Below are positions 35,394-44,017 of a stretch of 64,000 bases of DNA, in pieces; positions within the stretch are counted from its first letter, which is position 1; the number at the start of each line of letters is the position of its first letter. Under the pieces are notes generated by a model, which was given only the letters and a program-made list of their open reading frames with translations, searched no databases and was not told the DNA's origin. The position numbers and the translations under genes were made by a program. Location of the stretch: the NCBI GenBank assembly GCA_963729935.1, contig CAVSPW010000002.1, positions 1,364,001-1,428,000 on the forward strand. Direction: 5' to 3'. The DNA is from CAIKMD01 sp963729935 (GTDB lineage Bacteria; Pseudomonadota; Alphaproteobacteria; ATCC43930; CGMCC-115725).

Positions 35394-36802
35394 GCCGCGG
35401 AGCCCATCAGCCGTGAGGTCGTGTCTGACAGAGCGCGACAGAAGCGGTCCGTCCATGCCGCCACGTCGTTGAGGCGCAGTTGGGCGATGGCTTCGGCCCA
35501 GCGTTCTTGCCGTTCCGACAGAGACATGAGCAGACCGCGCTCGATAGCCTCGGCGACCTCGTCAGGGTCATAGGGATTGACGATCAATGCGGTCGTGAGT
35601 TCCGCCGCCGACCCGGCGAAACGCGACAACACCAGAACACCCGGATCATTGGGATCTTGTGCGGCGATATACTCCTTGGCCACCAAATTCATGCCATCCA
35701 TGAGCGGCGTGACCAGTCCGACCCGGGCCAAACGATGATAACCGGCAAGTGTGCGACGCGCATAAGCGCGATTGACGTACCGGATCGGTGTCCAATCCGG
35801 CTGACCCAAGCGGCCGTTGATATCGCCGCTCAACGCCGAAAGTTGGCGCTTGATGCGCTCGTATTCTGGAATGCCCTCTCGCGTCGGAGCGGCGATCTGC
35901 AATAGCGTCACCCGGCCCTGCCTTTCGGCAAAACGTTCGAGAAACCGCTCGTAACTCTTGAAGCGATGCAGCAGGCCTTTGCTGTAGTCGAGCCGGTCCA
36001 CGCCGAAGATCAGATCGACGTTGCCTATTGCGTCGCGCAACCTTTGTGCGCCGGAGGCGGCGTCACGCGATCGCGCCAGTGTCTCGAATTGGGCTAAGTC
36101 AAGGCCGATTGAAAATGCGCCGACGCTGATGTGACGGTCCCCGGTCCGCACAAGATCAGGCGGCTCGCACGTCGCGCCAAGATGGCGTTGGGCATAATCG
36201 CGGAAGGCGCCGACATCGTCTGCCGTTTGGAGGCCGACCACGTCATAGTCGAGCAACGCCCGCATCAAATCGCTATGGCCTGGGAGTGCGGACAAAAGTC
36301 GAGCGGGCGGGAAGGGCGTGTGCAGGAAGAAGCCGATCGGTTGATCGACGCCAAGCTTGCGCAAGGCGCTTGCGAGTGGAATTAGGTGATAGTCGTGAAT
36401 CCACAGGATATCGCCAGGCCGCAAAAGCGCAGCCAATGCCGGCGCAATTCTGGCGTTAACGCGCTCGTAAGCCGACTTCTCCTGGCGGTCGTACGAAAAA
36501 AGATCCAGCCGGCTGTGCAATAACGGCCATAAGGTGCGGTTGGCGAACCCGCAATAAAACTGATCATGTTCCGCACGCGTCAGCGGCACGGTTGCGTAAG
36601 TGACGCGCCCATCGGTAGTGATGGCTGGCGCGGCAGCGCCTTCATGCGCGTCCGAAAGCTCGATTATTTCTCCGTTCCATCCGAACCACAAGCCTCCGGT
36701 CCGCTGCAGAGTTTGGGATATTGCGGCAACAAGGCCCCCGGCGGTGGGTTGGCTCCCGATCGCGCGTTCCACGCGATTCGATACGAAGACAAGACGTCCC
36801 AT
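35390..36802 (-). CDS. otsA: Trehalose-6-phosphate synthase
   Basis: A 470-residue GT20 glycosyltransferase, first gene of the operon. It joins glucose from a nucleotide-glucose to glucose-6-phosphate. Seen: the start RLVFVSNRV, SAYERVNARIA, WIHDYHLIPLA, FFLHTPFPP, GVDRLDYSKGLLHR (phosphate and nucleotide contacts) and PLMDGMNLVAKEYIA. ATG 36802 is preceded by AGGGAG at 9 bases; the open frame extends to 37156 without similarity. No otsB phosphatase is in the operon or window. Trehalose-6-phosphate must be dephosphorylated by an enzyme encoded elsewhere, or serve as a signal. Confidence 0.95.
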   Translation of the reverse strand: MGRLVFVSNRVERAIGSQPTAGGLVAAISQTLQRTGGLWFGWNGEIIELSDAHEGAAAPAITTDGRVTYATVPLTRAEHDQFYCGFANRTLWPLLHSRLDLFSYDRQEKSAYERVNARIAPALAALLRPGDILWIHDYHLIPLASALRKLGVDQPIGFFLHTPFPPARLLSALPGHSDLMRALLDYDVVGLQTADDVGAFRDYAQRHLGATCEPPDLVRTGDRHISVGAFSIGLDLAQFETLARSRDAASGAQRLRDAIGNVDLIFGVDRLDYSKGLLHRFKSYERFLERFAERQGRVTLLQIAAPTREGIPEYERIKRQLSALSGDINGRLGQPDWTPIRYVNRAYARRTLAGYHRLARVGLVTPLMDGMNLVAKEYIAAQDPNDPGVLVLSRFAGSAAELTTALIVNPYDPDEVAEAIERGLLMSLSERQERWAEAIAQLRLNDVAAWTDRFCRALSDTTSRLMGSAA

Positions 36803-37563
36803 CGCGATATCTCCCTCTGTGGCAGCCGCAGACAGCGGCGATGCACCGAAGACTGAAATTTCCGCCGGTAAAGTGCGCCAAGCGCACTCCGTTATTCTCC
36901 ATCGGATGTTGGCGATTATTGTCCGCGACCATATCGGGCGCAGACCGATGTCACTAATGATGAAAAGTATACATTTCGCGAGCGCTGAATTCAAGCGCGC
37001 AACGCGCGTTGCGACAACACACGCTTTCATGCAAGTGCAAGCGCAAGAATGTGGCAACGCTATGTCGAAGTGGGAGGCTCCACGTAAAATTGATTGCGCC
37101 GACTTATCGGCTTTTATCATCGGCCGCGAAACCGCATGTCGAACAGGATGTGTCAATCGACGAGCCGCGTATTTGCGCGCCCGAGGAGAGCGACACAGTC
37201 GTCGTCGACGTCCTTACACCATCGCTGCCAGACACGCTTACCGTACTCCAGCATGGCCGCGCCCAGCTTGGGGCGCGGATCGCTTTTGCGACGTCATCCC
37301 AGCGCCACCCTGTCGGGGCGGGTCAACGAGAATAACCGGAATGCCACGAAAGGCGCATCGACGTGATTGGCGTGAGAAGGCATCGAGAAGCCCTAGCGGC
37401 GAATAAGGAGAGCCGACAGACCCATGCCCTGTCTCTCTTGGTGGGCGGATCGAAGCTGGCGAAACATATTCAAAGGCGAGACTGTCGCGCTCAGCAACGA
37501 ACAGCCGAGCACCCATGCGCTTGTAGGAAATGTACATGGGACTGCTGCGCGCCGGATTGGCCG
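36803..37563. other. Intergenic region between otsA and glgP
   Basis: About 760 bases with lower G+C than the flanking genes, especially 36.84-37.2 kb. Possible coding frames on both strands have no recognisable similarity. The operon promoter for otsA should be here. I found no TTGA-N6-TCAA box, no clear GGAAC-type EcfG promoter and no tRNA-like fold. The glgP stop is at its right edge, so glgP may be co-transcribed with otsA or have a separate terminator; I could not identify a stem followed by T residues. Confidence 0.5.
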
Positions 37564-40071
37564 TCAGCAGCGTAATCCCGTTTCCGCTTGCGCCATGGGC
37601 TCCGCGTTCCATACCTGTTTGGCGTACTCCGAGACCGCTCGGTCGCTCGACAAGTTACCCATGCGCGCGACATTAAGAATGGCCCGCCGGCTCCATTCAT
37701 CGCGTTGCGAGAACAGCGTCTCCACTCGGCGCTGCGCGGCGCAATAAGCATCGAAATCGGCGAGAACAAGAAAGCGATCGCCGCCGTCCGTCAGACTCCG
37801 CACGATCGGATGGAATCGATGCGGCTCGTCAGCAGAAAAGAAGCCGTTTCCGATCATGTCGAGTGCCTCGCGAAGCGAAGCGTTCAATTCATAGATCTCT
37901 CGCGGATCGTAGCCACCGGCGCGCAGCTTCTCAGCCTGGTCCACATTCATGCCGAAGATGAACATATTCTCGGCGCCGACGGCCTCGGCTATCTCGATAT
38001 TGGCGCCGTCGAGCGTGCCGATCGTCAACGCCCCATTGAGAGCGAATTTCATGTTTCCGGTACCCGAGGCTTCGGTGCCGGCAACGGAAATCTGCTCCGA
38101 TAGGTCCGCCGCGGGAATGATCTTTTGGGCAAGAGAAACGCCGTAATTGGGGATGAAAAGCACACGCAGTCGCCCGTTGACCGCTGGGTCCGTGTTGATC
38201 ACGGAAGCCACGTCATGGATGAGTTTGATGATGAGCTTAGCCATCGCATAGCTCGGCGCGGCCTTTCCTCCGAAGATCACGCAGCGGCCGGCTCCTGACA
38301 GATCCGCGCCGTGGCGCAAGCGATTATAAAGATCGACCGTGTGCAGCACGTTGAGCAGCTGACGCTTGTATTCGTGAATGCGCTTCACATGAACATCGAA
38401 GATCGCCGTGGTATCGAGCGGCGCCGCCAAAGCCTTCGCGGCATAGCGCGCAAAGCGCGCCTTGTTTGCATCCTTGATCGAGCGGAATTCGGCGCGGAAA
38501 TGAGCGTCGTCGGCAAGCTTGGCCAGTTCGTCGAGCCGCTCGAGCCGGCGTTGCCAATCCGGTCCGATATGCGCCGAGATGAGCGCGGCGAGCGCTGGGT
38601 TCGCTTCGCCAAGCCAGCGCCGCGGCGTAACACCGTTGGTTACATTGACGATTTTGCCAGGAGCCAACCGGTGCAGGTCGGCGAATACCGTGGATTTGAG
38701 CAATTCGGTATGGATCCGGGAGACGCCATTGACCCGACGGCTACCCACAAATGCCAGATGCGCCATGCGGATGCGCCGCTCACCGTTCTCGCCGACGAGA
38801 GAGACGCGTGATCGCAATGACGGCTCGACGGTCTCAAGAAACCGCTTGTTGATCGCATAGACGATCTCGAGGTGGCGCGGGAGCATCCGCTCGAAATAGC
38901 GGACAGGCCAGGTTTCGAGCGCCTCAGCCATCAGCGTATGATTGGTGTAGCAGACGGTGCGTTGGACGATGTCCCACGCCTCGTTCCATTCAGTGCCATG
39001 TTCATCCACCAGCAGACGCATGAGCTCGGCAACGGCGATGGCCGGGTGCGTGTCGTTGATGGCGATCGCGACCTTGTCGGGAAGCGAGCTCAACGGCATG
39101 CCGGCGTCCAACACTTGGCGGATGACGTCCTGGACCGAGGCGCTCGCGAAAAAATATTGCTGCTTGAAGCGCAGCTCGCGCCCGGCTTCGGTGCTGTCGC
39201 CGGGATAAAGTACGCGCGTCAGGCTTTCCCATTGCGCGCGATCTTCGATCGCACGCAGGTGGTCGCCGTCATTGAAGCGCGCGAGGTCAAGTTCGCGTTG
39301 TGCCTTCGCCGACCACAGACGCACGGTATCCACGCAGCGCGTCTCATAGCCGGCGACCGGCACGTCGTAAGCCATCGCAAAGACATTCTGCGTGTCGATC
39401 CATTGGCGTCGGATGCGTCCGTCCGGCCCGCGCCGGTCGACGACATGACCGAAGAAGGGAACGGCGTGGACGATATCAGTGCGTGGAAACTCCCACGGAT
39501 AGCCGTGGCGCAGCCAGTGATCGGGTTTCTCGATTTGGCAGCCGCGATCGACGTGCTGCGCGAACATCCCATATTCGTAACGGATGCCATAGCCGCGGGC
39601 CGCGACGCCGAGCGTCGCCATGCTGTCCATGAGACACGCAGCCAGCCGACCGAGACCGCCATTGCCCAGGCCCGCATCCGGCTCGAGTTCGGCGAGCGCG
39701 TCGAGATCGTAGCCCTCGGCGGCCAGGACCTTGGTGCATGCCGTGTAAAGCCCGAGGTTTCGCAGCGTATCGATCAACATGCGGCCAAGCAGAAACTCCA
39801 TCGAGAGATAGCACACGCGCTTGGACGTCCATTGCCGTTGGAGGCGACGGCTCTCGATCCAGCGGCTCGCTAGAATCTCCCGCGTGAGCGCCATCACCGC
39901 GGAGAGCCAGTCTCCTGCCTTCGCGCTTGCGGCATCCTTGCCCGCCGCCAGGAGAAGATAAGAGTTCAGTTTTTCTTGCAGAACAGCATGTTTAGGCTCC
40001 ATGCGCAGAGCGGCGATGGAGCGGATGTTTTGTAAAGCGTTTGCCGCGTGGGAGAGAGGCGCCCTGGTCAT
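37564..40071 (-). CDS. glgP: Glycogen phosphorylase (E. coli-type GT35)
   Basis: An 835-residue PLP-dependent phosphorylase that releases glucose-1-phosphate from the non-reducing ends of glycogen. Seen: VCYLSMEFLLGRML, DAGLGNGGLGRLAACLMDS, AINDTHPAIAVAELMR, NVTNGVTPRRWL, RIHEYKRQLLN and the PLP-lysine region EASGTGNMKFALNG, continuing as LTIGTLDGANIEI. All blocks are intact and the length is typical. It sits 760 bases upstream of otsA in the same orientation. Glucose-1-phosphate made here could feed Pgm at 48.2-49.8 kb. A second, distantly related phosphorylase lies at 49.9 kb. Confidence 0.95.
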   Translation of the reverse strand: MTRAPLSHAANALQNIRSIAALRMEPKHAVLQEKLNSYLLLAAGKDAASAKAGDWLSAVMALTREILASRWIESRRLQRQWTSKRVCYLSMEFLLGRMLIDTLRNLGLYTACTKVLAAEGYDLDALAELEPDAGLGNGGLGRLAACLMDSMATLGVAARGYGIRYEYGMFAQHVDRGCQIEKPDHWLRHGYPWEFPRTDIVHAVPFFGHVVDRRGPDGRIRRQWIDTQNVFAMAYDVPVAGYETRCVDTVRLWSAKAQRELDLARFNDGDHLRAIEDRAQWESLTRVLYPGDSTEAGRELRFKQQYFFASASVQDVIRQVLDAGMPLSSLPDKVAIAINDTHPAIAVAELMRLLVDEHGTEWNEAWDIVQRTVCYTNHTLMAEALETWPVRYFERMLPRHLEIVYAINKRFLETVEPSLRSRVSLVGENGERRIRMAHLAFVGSRRVNGVSRIHTELLKSTVFADLHRLAPGKIVNVTNGVTPRRWLGEANPALAALISAHIGPDWQRRLERLDELAKLADDAHFRAEFRSIKDANKARFARYAAKALAAPLDTTAIFDVHVKRIHEYKRQLLNVLHTVDLYNRLRHGADLSGAGRCVIFGGKAAPSYAMAKLIIKLIHDVASVINTDPAVNGRLRVLFIPNYGVSLAQKIIPAADLSEQISVAGTEASGTGNMKFALNGALTIGTLDGANIEIAEAVGAENMFIFGMNVDQAEKLRAGGYDPREIYELNASLREALDMIGNGFFSADEPHRFHPIVRSLTDGGDRFLVLADFDAYCAAQRRVETLFSQRDEWSRRAILNVARMGNLSSDRAVSEYAKQVWNAEPMAQAETGLRC

Positions 40072-40866
40072 GCTATGCGTTTCATCTCACGGTTTCCTTC
40101 GCCGGTCATTGGGCGGCACGCATCTCAATCAATCGCTGCGATTTCGCCGTTCCGCGTCTTCTGCCAGTACCTTTCGGCCGCAAAAACCTGTCTTCCTAAG
40201 AACGCCCCCACCGGCTCACTTAAGCAGACAAGGAAGTATCTTCATTCCATATCTGCTAGGGATAGACCCAATTTTCTTTACAACCACAATATATTGGAGG
40301 TCAACGACGACTTTGCGCCTCTCTGGCGGCAGATCCATTTTAGCGTCGGATTCGCTGCCGGTCAGTAAACGGGTAAACCAGCAATCGCCCGCCGCCTGTT
40401 CACGTTACGGCACGGCGGAAAGGACGCAAGCCGGAATGAGAAATTTGGACCTGTCGCGGTCCGAGTTTGTGAGCCGCTCGCTGAGCGGCGCGCATGGAGT
40501 GCGAAACAGGACCGGGCCGACGGTGTCTGGGCCCGTAAGGTTACCTGCACCCCAAAGAGCAATGGTTGCAAAAAACCTTCGAGGGGCCTGCCCCAAGCGG
40601 ATCTTGCACTCGAATACTAAGCGGCTTGAGCCCGCGATCGGCCCGCTCCCCGCTCTCCCGCCGGATCGGCGATGTGCTGCAGCAAGTCTCTTCCGACGAG
40701 ATTGATTTGGATCAACGTGCAGCCAAAGGATTGCTGCAGATAATAGCAGGTAATATGTAATCGGCGCGCTGCCGCACTCGTGTCATGTGGGCTGGTGAAG
40801 CACTGCGGGGTAACAAGGCAGGATGATTGCATTCCCTCATCGAGATTCAAACCGAGAAAGGACTGC
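40072..40866. other. Gene-poor region upstream of glgP and of the MltR-like gene
   Basis: About 795 bases between divergent glgP and the MltR-like gene. The part at 40.2-40.4 kb is A/T-rich for this window. An inverted repeat (GCCGCT...AGCGGC, about 40473-40490) has no T run. The well-supported element is the FNR-type box at 40702-40715 with a GATAAT -10 hexamer. Open frames here lack known similarity and good ribosome binding sites. The region may be scarred by past insertion, since an IS481 remnant lies just beyond the next gene. Confidence 0.5.
40702..40715 (+). promoter_or_regulatory. Perfect FNR/FixK box with -10 element
   Basis: TTGAT-TTGG-ATCAA is an exact match to the TTGAT-N4-ATCAA consensus. 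GATAAT at 40739-40744 is spaced as expected for a class II promoter with the box at -41.5, giving a predicted transcript start near 40750. The transcript would read into the MltR-like gene at 40867. This is the strongest regulatory site in the window. Confidence 0.72.
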
Positions 40867-41466
40867 ATGACCCAATCAATAGGCCATTCGGTCGTTGCAG
40901 TCATTAGAGAGTCCCCGACTGTCGAAGAGTGGACGCAGGCATGGAACGAAATCAAACAAGGAACGGATAGATCAGCCGCCCTGCTGGCTGCCGCCTTTTC
41001 AGAGGATGCCCTGCGCCATTCCATTTCTCAACGGTTTTGGGACCTCAGCGATAGCGATTTCGACAAGCTCTGCAAGCCACCGGGGCCATTGAGTTCATTT
41101 TATGCGATGATCGAGCTTGGCTACGCGCTTGGCATCTATAGAGATGTCTTTCGCAAGGACCTTCACGCAATACGAACGATTCAACACGGGTTTGCGCAGG
41201 CGATGAAGCCCCTCAGCTTCGACGCCCCGGAGGTCGTGGCCGAACTAGCGGCGATGAAATACCTGGATCAGATACAGAGTGCACCGCCCGTTCCCCTCGT
41301 CGGCGAACGAGCGTTAACGCTACACGACTCGCTCCAACATAACATTATCCTGATCACTTCGAACCGAGAGCGATACATTTTTTCGTGCGAACTCATTGCG
41401 CACGATCTTATCTCAAGAGGTTCGCCGGATGATGTGGCGCGTCGTACGAAGCCTATGTTGCCTTAG
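40867..41466 (+). CDS. MltR-like helical protein
   Basis: A 199-residue, mostly helical protein. Residues about 55-140 resemble the mannitol-operon-repressor (MltR) fold family: PPGPLSSFYAMIELGYALG, then IYRDVFRKDLHAIRTIQHGFAQ and MKPLSFDAPEV. MltR-type proteins lack a classical DNA-binding helix-turn-helix, and many of unknown function occur near phage or mobile DNA. I start at ATG 40867 because GAAAGG lies 5-6 bases upstream; the frame opens at 40780 without a ribosome site. It is preceded by the perfect FNR-type box and followed by an IS481 fragment. Function is unknown. Confidence 0.6.
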   Translation: MTQSIGHSVVAVIRESPTVEEWTQAWNEIKQGTDRSAALLAAAFSEDALRHSISQRFWDLSDSDFDKLCKPPGPLSSFYAMIELGYALGIYRDVFRKDLHAIRTIQHGFAQAMKPLSFDAPEVVAELAAMKYLDQIQSAPPVPLVGERALTLHDSLQHNIILITSNRERYIFSCELIAHDLISRGSPDDVARRTKPMLP

Positions 41467-41532
41467 GTGCTTGGTCCCAAGGAATCGGGGTGCTTTGTAC
41501 CAGGATTTGCGGAGGGATCAGCCAGGGGACCG

Positions 41533-41735
41533 ATGCTTCACGGCAGCGCCAGAACGACTGAGGGAGTCCGTCGAGCAATCCAAAACAGTCAAAGGTGCGT
41601 GACGGCTCTTGCGGCTCGGTATGGTATGAGCCCCAAGGCGTTTCTGATCCGGCGCAAGCGCATGTCCGTTCAGGATACGCCGAAGAACCCAAGGAGCCCC
41701 CTTCGACAATGCTCAGCCTGGAGACAGCGGCCAGC
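41533..41735 (+). pseudogene. IS481-family transposase, N-terminal remnant (frameshifted)
   Basis: From ATG 41533 the frame reads GSARTTEGVRRAIQNSQRCV, then ALAARYGMSPK. This is the N-terminal helix-turn-helix of IS481 transposases (compare the usual GSARTTEAVRRAIQ and LAKRYGIN). After the RRKRMSVQDTPK segment the match passes to the +1 frame as EEPKEPPSTMLSLE, so a frameshift lies near 41690. Similarity ends at about 41735 and the DDE catalytic domain is absent. It abuts glgB2, which begins at 41794. Confidence 0.75.
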
Positions 41736-41793
41736 ATCGACCGTCATGCGTGGATCCACATTCTCCCGGCAGATGCGCCGGAAATGATCGGCC

Positions 41794-44016
41794 ATGGCTA
41801 ACGGAAGCGAGACGTCCTATCTGGGTGAGGACGCGACGGTGGCGGCGATCGTCGCCGGCGATCACAGCGATCCCTTCGCTGTGCTCGGCTTGCATGAGGC
41901 CGATGCACCCGGCCGCTTGGTCGTCCGCGCCTTTTGCCCCGGAGCCGACGCCGTCAAGGTCGTCGACAGCCGTAGCGGGGAGATCTGCGCTGATCTCGTG
42001 CGCGTGCATGCAGATGGCTTCTTCGCCGGTTACGTGAGCGGCCGAGACCGATTTCCCTATCGGCTACGCGTCACCGTCGGCCGCGACACTTGCGAAATCG
42101 ACGATCCCTATCGCTTTCCTCCCCTGCTCGGCGAGATCGACAGGTATCTCCTCGCCGAGGGCACCCATTGGCGCGCCTATGAAAAGCTCGGGGCTCACCC
42201 GGCATCGATAGATGGCGTCCGCGGCGTCGGCTTTGCCGTCTGGGCGCCGAACGCCCGGCGCGTGAGCGTTGTCGGACCGTTCAACCAATGGGACGGCCGC
42301 CGATACCCCATGCGCCGCCATCCATCCTGCGGCGTATGGGAAATCTTCATTCCCCGCCTCGAAGCTGGCGCGCTCTACAAATACGAAATCAAATCGAATG
42401 CGGGAGATCTGCTTGCGCTCAAGGCCGACCCCTTCGCTTTTTCGTCGGAGCGGCCGCCGCACACCGCTTCCATCGTCTGCGATCTTTCCGAGGATCGGGA
42501 ATCAGACCGGGCGTGGCTGGAGCGCCGCGCTGCGATCGCGGCGCGCGATGCGCCGATTTCGATCTATGAGGTCCATCTCGGGTCGTGGCGCCGCCGCCTC
42601 GAGGAAGGGGAGCGCTATCTTTCCTACGATGAGCTCGCCGACGAATTGATCCCTTATGTTCGGGATCTCGGCTTCACGCATATCGAGCTATTGCCCGTCA
42701 CCGAACATCCGTTCGACGGATCGTGGGGCTACCAGCCGATCGGACTGTTCGCGCCGACGAGCCGCTTCGGTTCGCCCGATGCTTTTCGCGCGTTCGTCGC
42801 TCGCTGCCATGGGGAGGGTATCGGCGTCATTATGGATTGGGTCGCCGGCCATTTCCCGGCCGATCAGCACGGGCTTGCAAATTTCGACGGCACCGCGCTC
42901 TATGAACATGCTGATCCGCGCCAGGGGCGCCATAGAGACTGGGGCACGCTGATCTTCAATTACGGCCGACGCGAGGTGGCCAATTATCTGTTGTGCAACG
43001 CCCTGTTCTGGCTGGACCGGTACCATGTCGACGGGCTGCGAGTCGATGCCGTCGCCTCCATGCTCTATCTCGACTACAGCCGACACGAGGGCGACTGGAT
43101 CCCGAATCAATTCGGCGGCCGCGAAAATCTCGAGGCGATCGACTTCCTTCGGCGCATGAACGAGGCCGTTTACGCGCATGGCGAGGGGGCTTTCACCGTG
43201 GCGGAAGAATCGACCGCTTGGCCGATGGTTTCACGCCCGACTTATGTCGGCGGTCTGGGATTTGGCTACAAATGGAACATGGGCTGGATGCACGATACCT
43301 TGCTCTACATGAGCAAGGATCCCGTGTACCGCAAGCACTATCACGATAGCCTCACCTTCGGGCTTCTTTATGCCTTCACCGAAAACTTCGTGCTTCCGCT
43401 GTCGCATGATGAGGTCGTTCACGGCAAGGGCTCGCTGCTGAACAAGATGCCGGGCGATCGCGGGCAGAAATTCGCCAACCTGCGCGCCTATTTGACGTTT
43501 ATGTACACGATGCCCGGCAAGAAACTCTTGTTCATGGGAAACGAGTTCGCTCAGGAGCGCGAATGGAACCACGACGCTGGTCTCGACTGGCATCTGCTCG
43601 ATGAGTCGCTTCACGCGGGCGTGCGTCTCCTCGTGCGGGATTTGAACCACTCCTATCGCGGCATTCCGTCCCTCCATGAGTTGGATTGCGAAGCGGATGG
43701 ATTCGAGTGGATCGACTGCCGCGACGCCGTACAAAGCGTCATCTCGTACATTCGGCGCGCGAAGAATCGCGATCAGTTCGTGGTGGTGGTTTGCAATTTC
43801 ACGCCGGTCGTTCGTCGCAATTACCGCATCGGAGTGCCTCGTGCGGGATCATATAGCGAGCGCGTCAACACCGATTCGGAATTCTACGGCGGCAGCGGTG
43901 TGGGGAATTTCGGTGTTTGCCTTGCGGAAGCGGTTCCTTTTCATAACCGGCCCTTCTCACTATCGCTGACCTTGCCGCCTCTGGCCTCCTTGGTCCTGAT
44001 CCCCCAGGGGACTTGA
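41794..44016 (+). CDS. glgB: 1,4-alpha-glucan branching enzyme (copy 2)
   Basis: A 740-residue branching enzyme with the same architecture as copy 1. An N-terminal domain (DHSDPFAVLGLHEAD) and CBM48 (GVRGVGFAVWAPNARRVSVVG, read in two blocks) precede the barrel: HVDGLRVDAVASMLYLDYSR, FTVAEESTAWPMVS and LPLSHDEVVHGKGSLLNKM. All catalytic residues are present. It is on the plus strand, directly followed by glgX2 (1-base gap after the stop). Its start is 60 bases after the IS481 remnant, so any original upstream sequence may have been lost. Confidence 0.95.
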   Translation: MANGSETSYLGEDATVAAIVAGDHSDPFAVLGLHEADAPGRLVVRAFCPGADAVKVVDSRSGEICADLVRVHADGFFAGYVSGRDRFPYRLRVTVGRDTCEIDDPYRFPPLLGEIDRYLLAEGTHWRAYEKLGAHPASIDGVRGVGFAVWAPNARRVSVVGPFNQWDGRRYPMRRHPSCGVWEIFIPRLEAGALYKYEIKSNAGDLLALKADPFAFSSERPPHTASIVCDLSEDRESDRAWLERRAAIAARDAPISIYEVHLGSWRRRLEEGERYLSYDELADELIPYVRDLGFTHIELLPVTEHPFDGSWGYQPIGLFAPTSRFGSPDAFRAFVARCHGEGIGVIMDWVAGHFPADQHGLANFDGTALYEHADPRQGRHRDWGTLIFNYGRREVANYLLCNALFWLDRYHVDGLRVDAVASMLYLDYSRHEGDWIPNQFGGRENLEAIDFLRRMNEAVYAHGEGAFTVAEESTAWPMVSRPTYVGGLGFGYKWNMGWMHDTLLYMSKDPVYRKHYHDSLTFGLLYAFTENFVLPLSHDEVVHGKGSLLNKMPGDRGQKFANLRAYLTFMYTMPGKKLLFMGNEFAQEREWNHDAGLDWHLLDESLHAGVRLLVRDLNHSYRGIPSLHELDCEADGFEWIDCRDAVQSVISYIRRAKNRDQFVVVVCNFTPVVRRNYRIGVPRAGSYSERVNTDSEFYGGSGVGNFGVCLAEAVPFHNRPFSLSLTLPPLASLVLIPQGT

Positions 44017-44017
44017 G

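Noticed and set aside
36803..37200. EcfG-type (GGAAC...GTT) stress promoter for otsA
   Set aside because: Trehalose genes of alphaproteobacteria often have one, but I found no GTTCC on the plus strand (GGAAC on minus) at a suitable distance.
37424..37747. Plus-strand frame preceded by AAGGAG
   Set aside because: It overlaps the conserved 3' end of glgP by about 180 bases and its product shows no known motif. The ribosome-site match is short and could be chance.
40473..40490. GCCGCT...AGCGGC inverted repeat as a terminator
   Set aside because: No T run follows on either strand, and neither neighbouring gene ends here.
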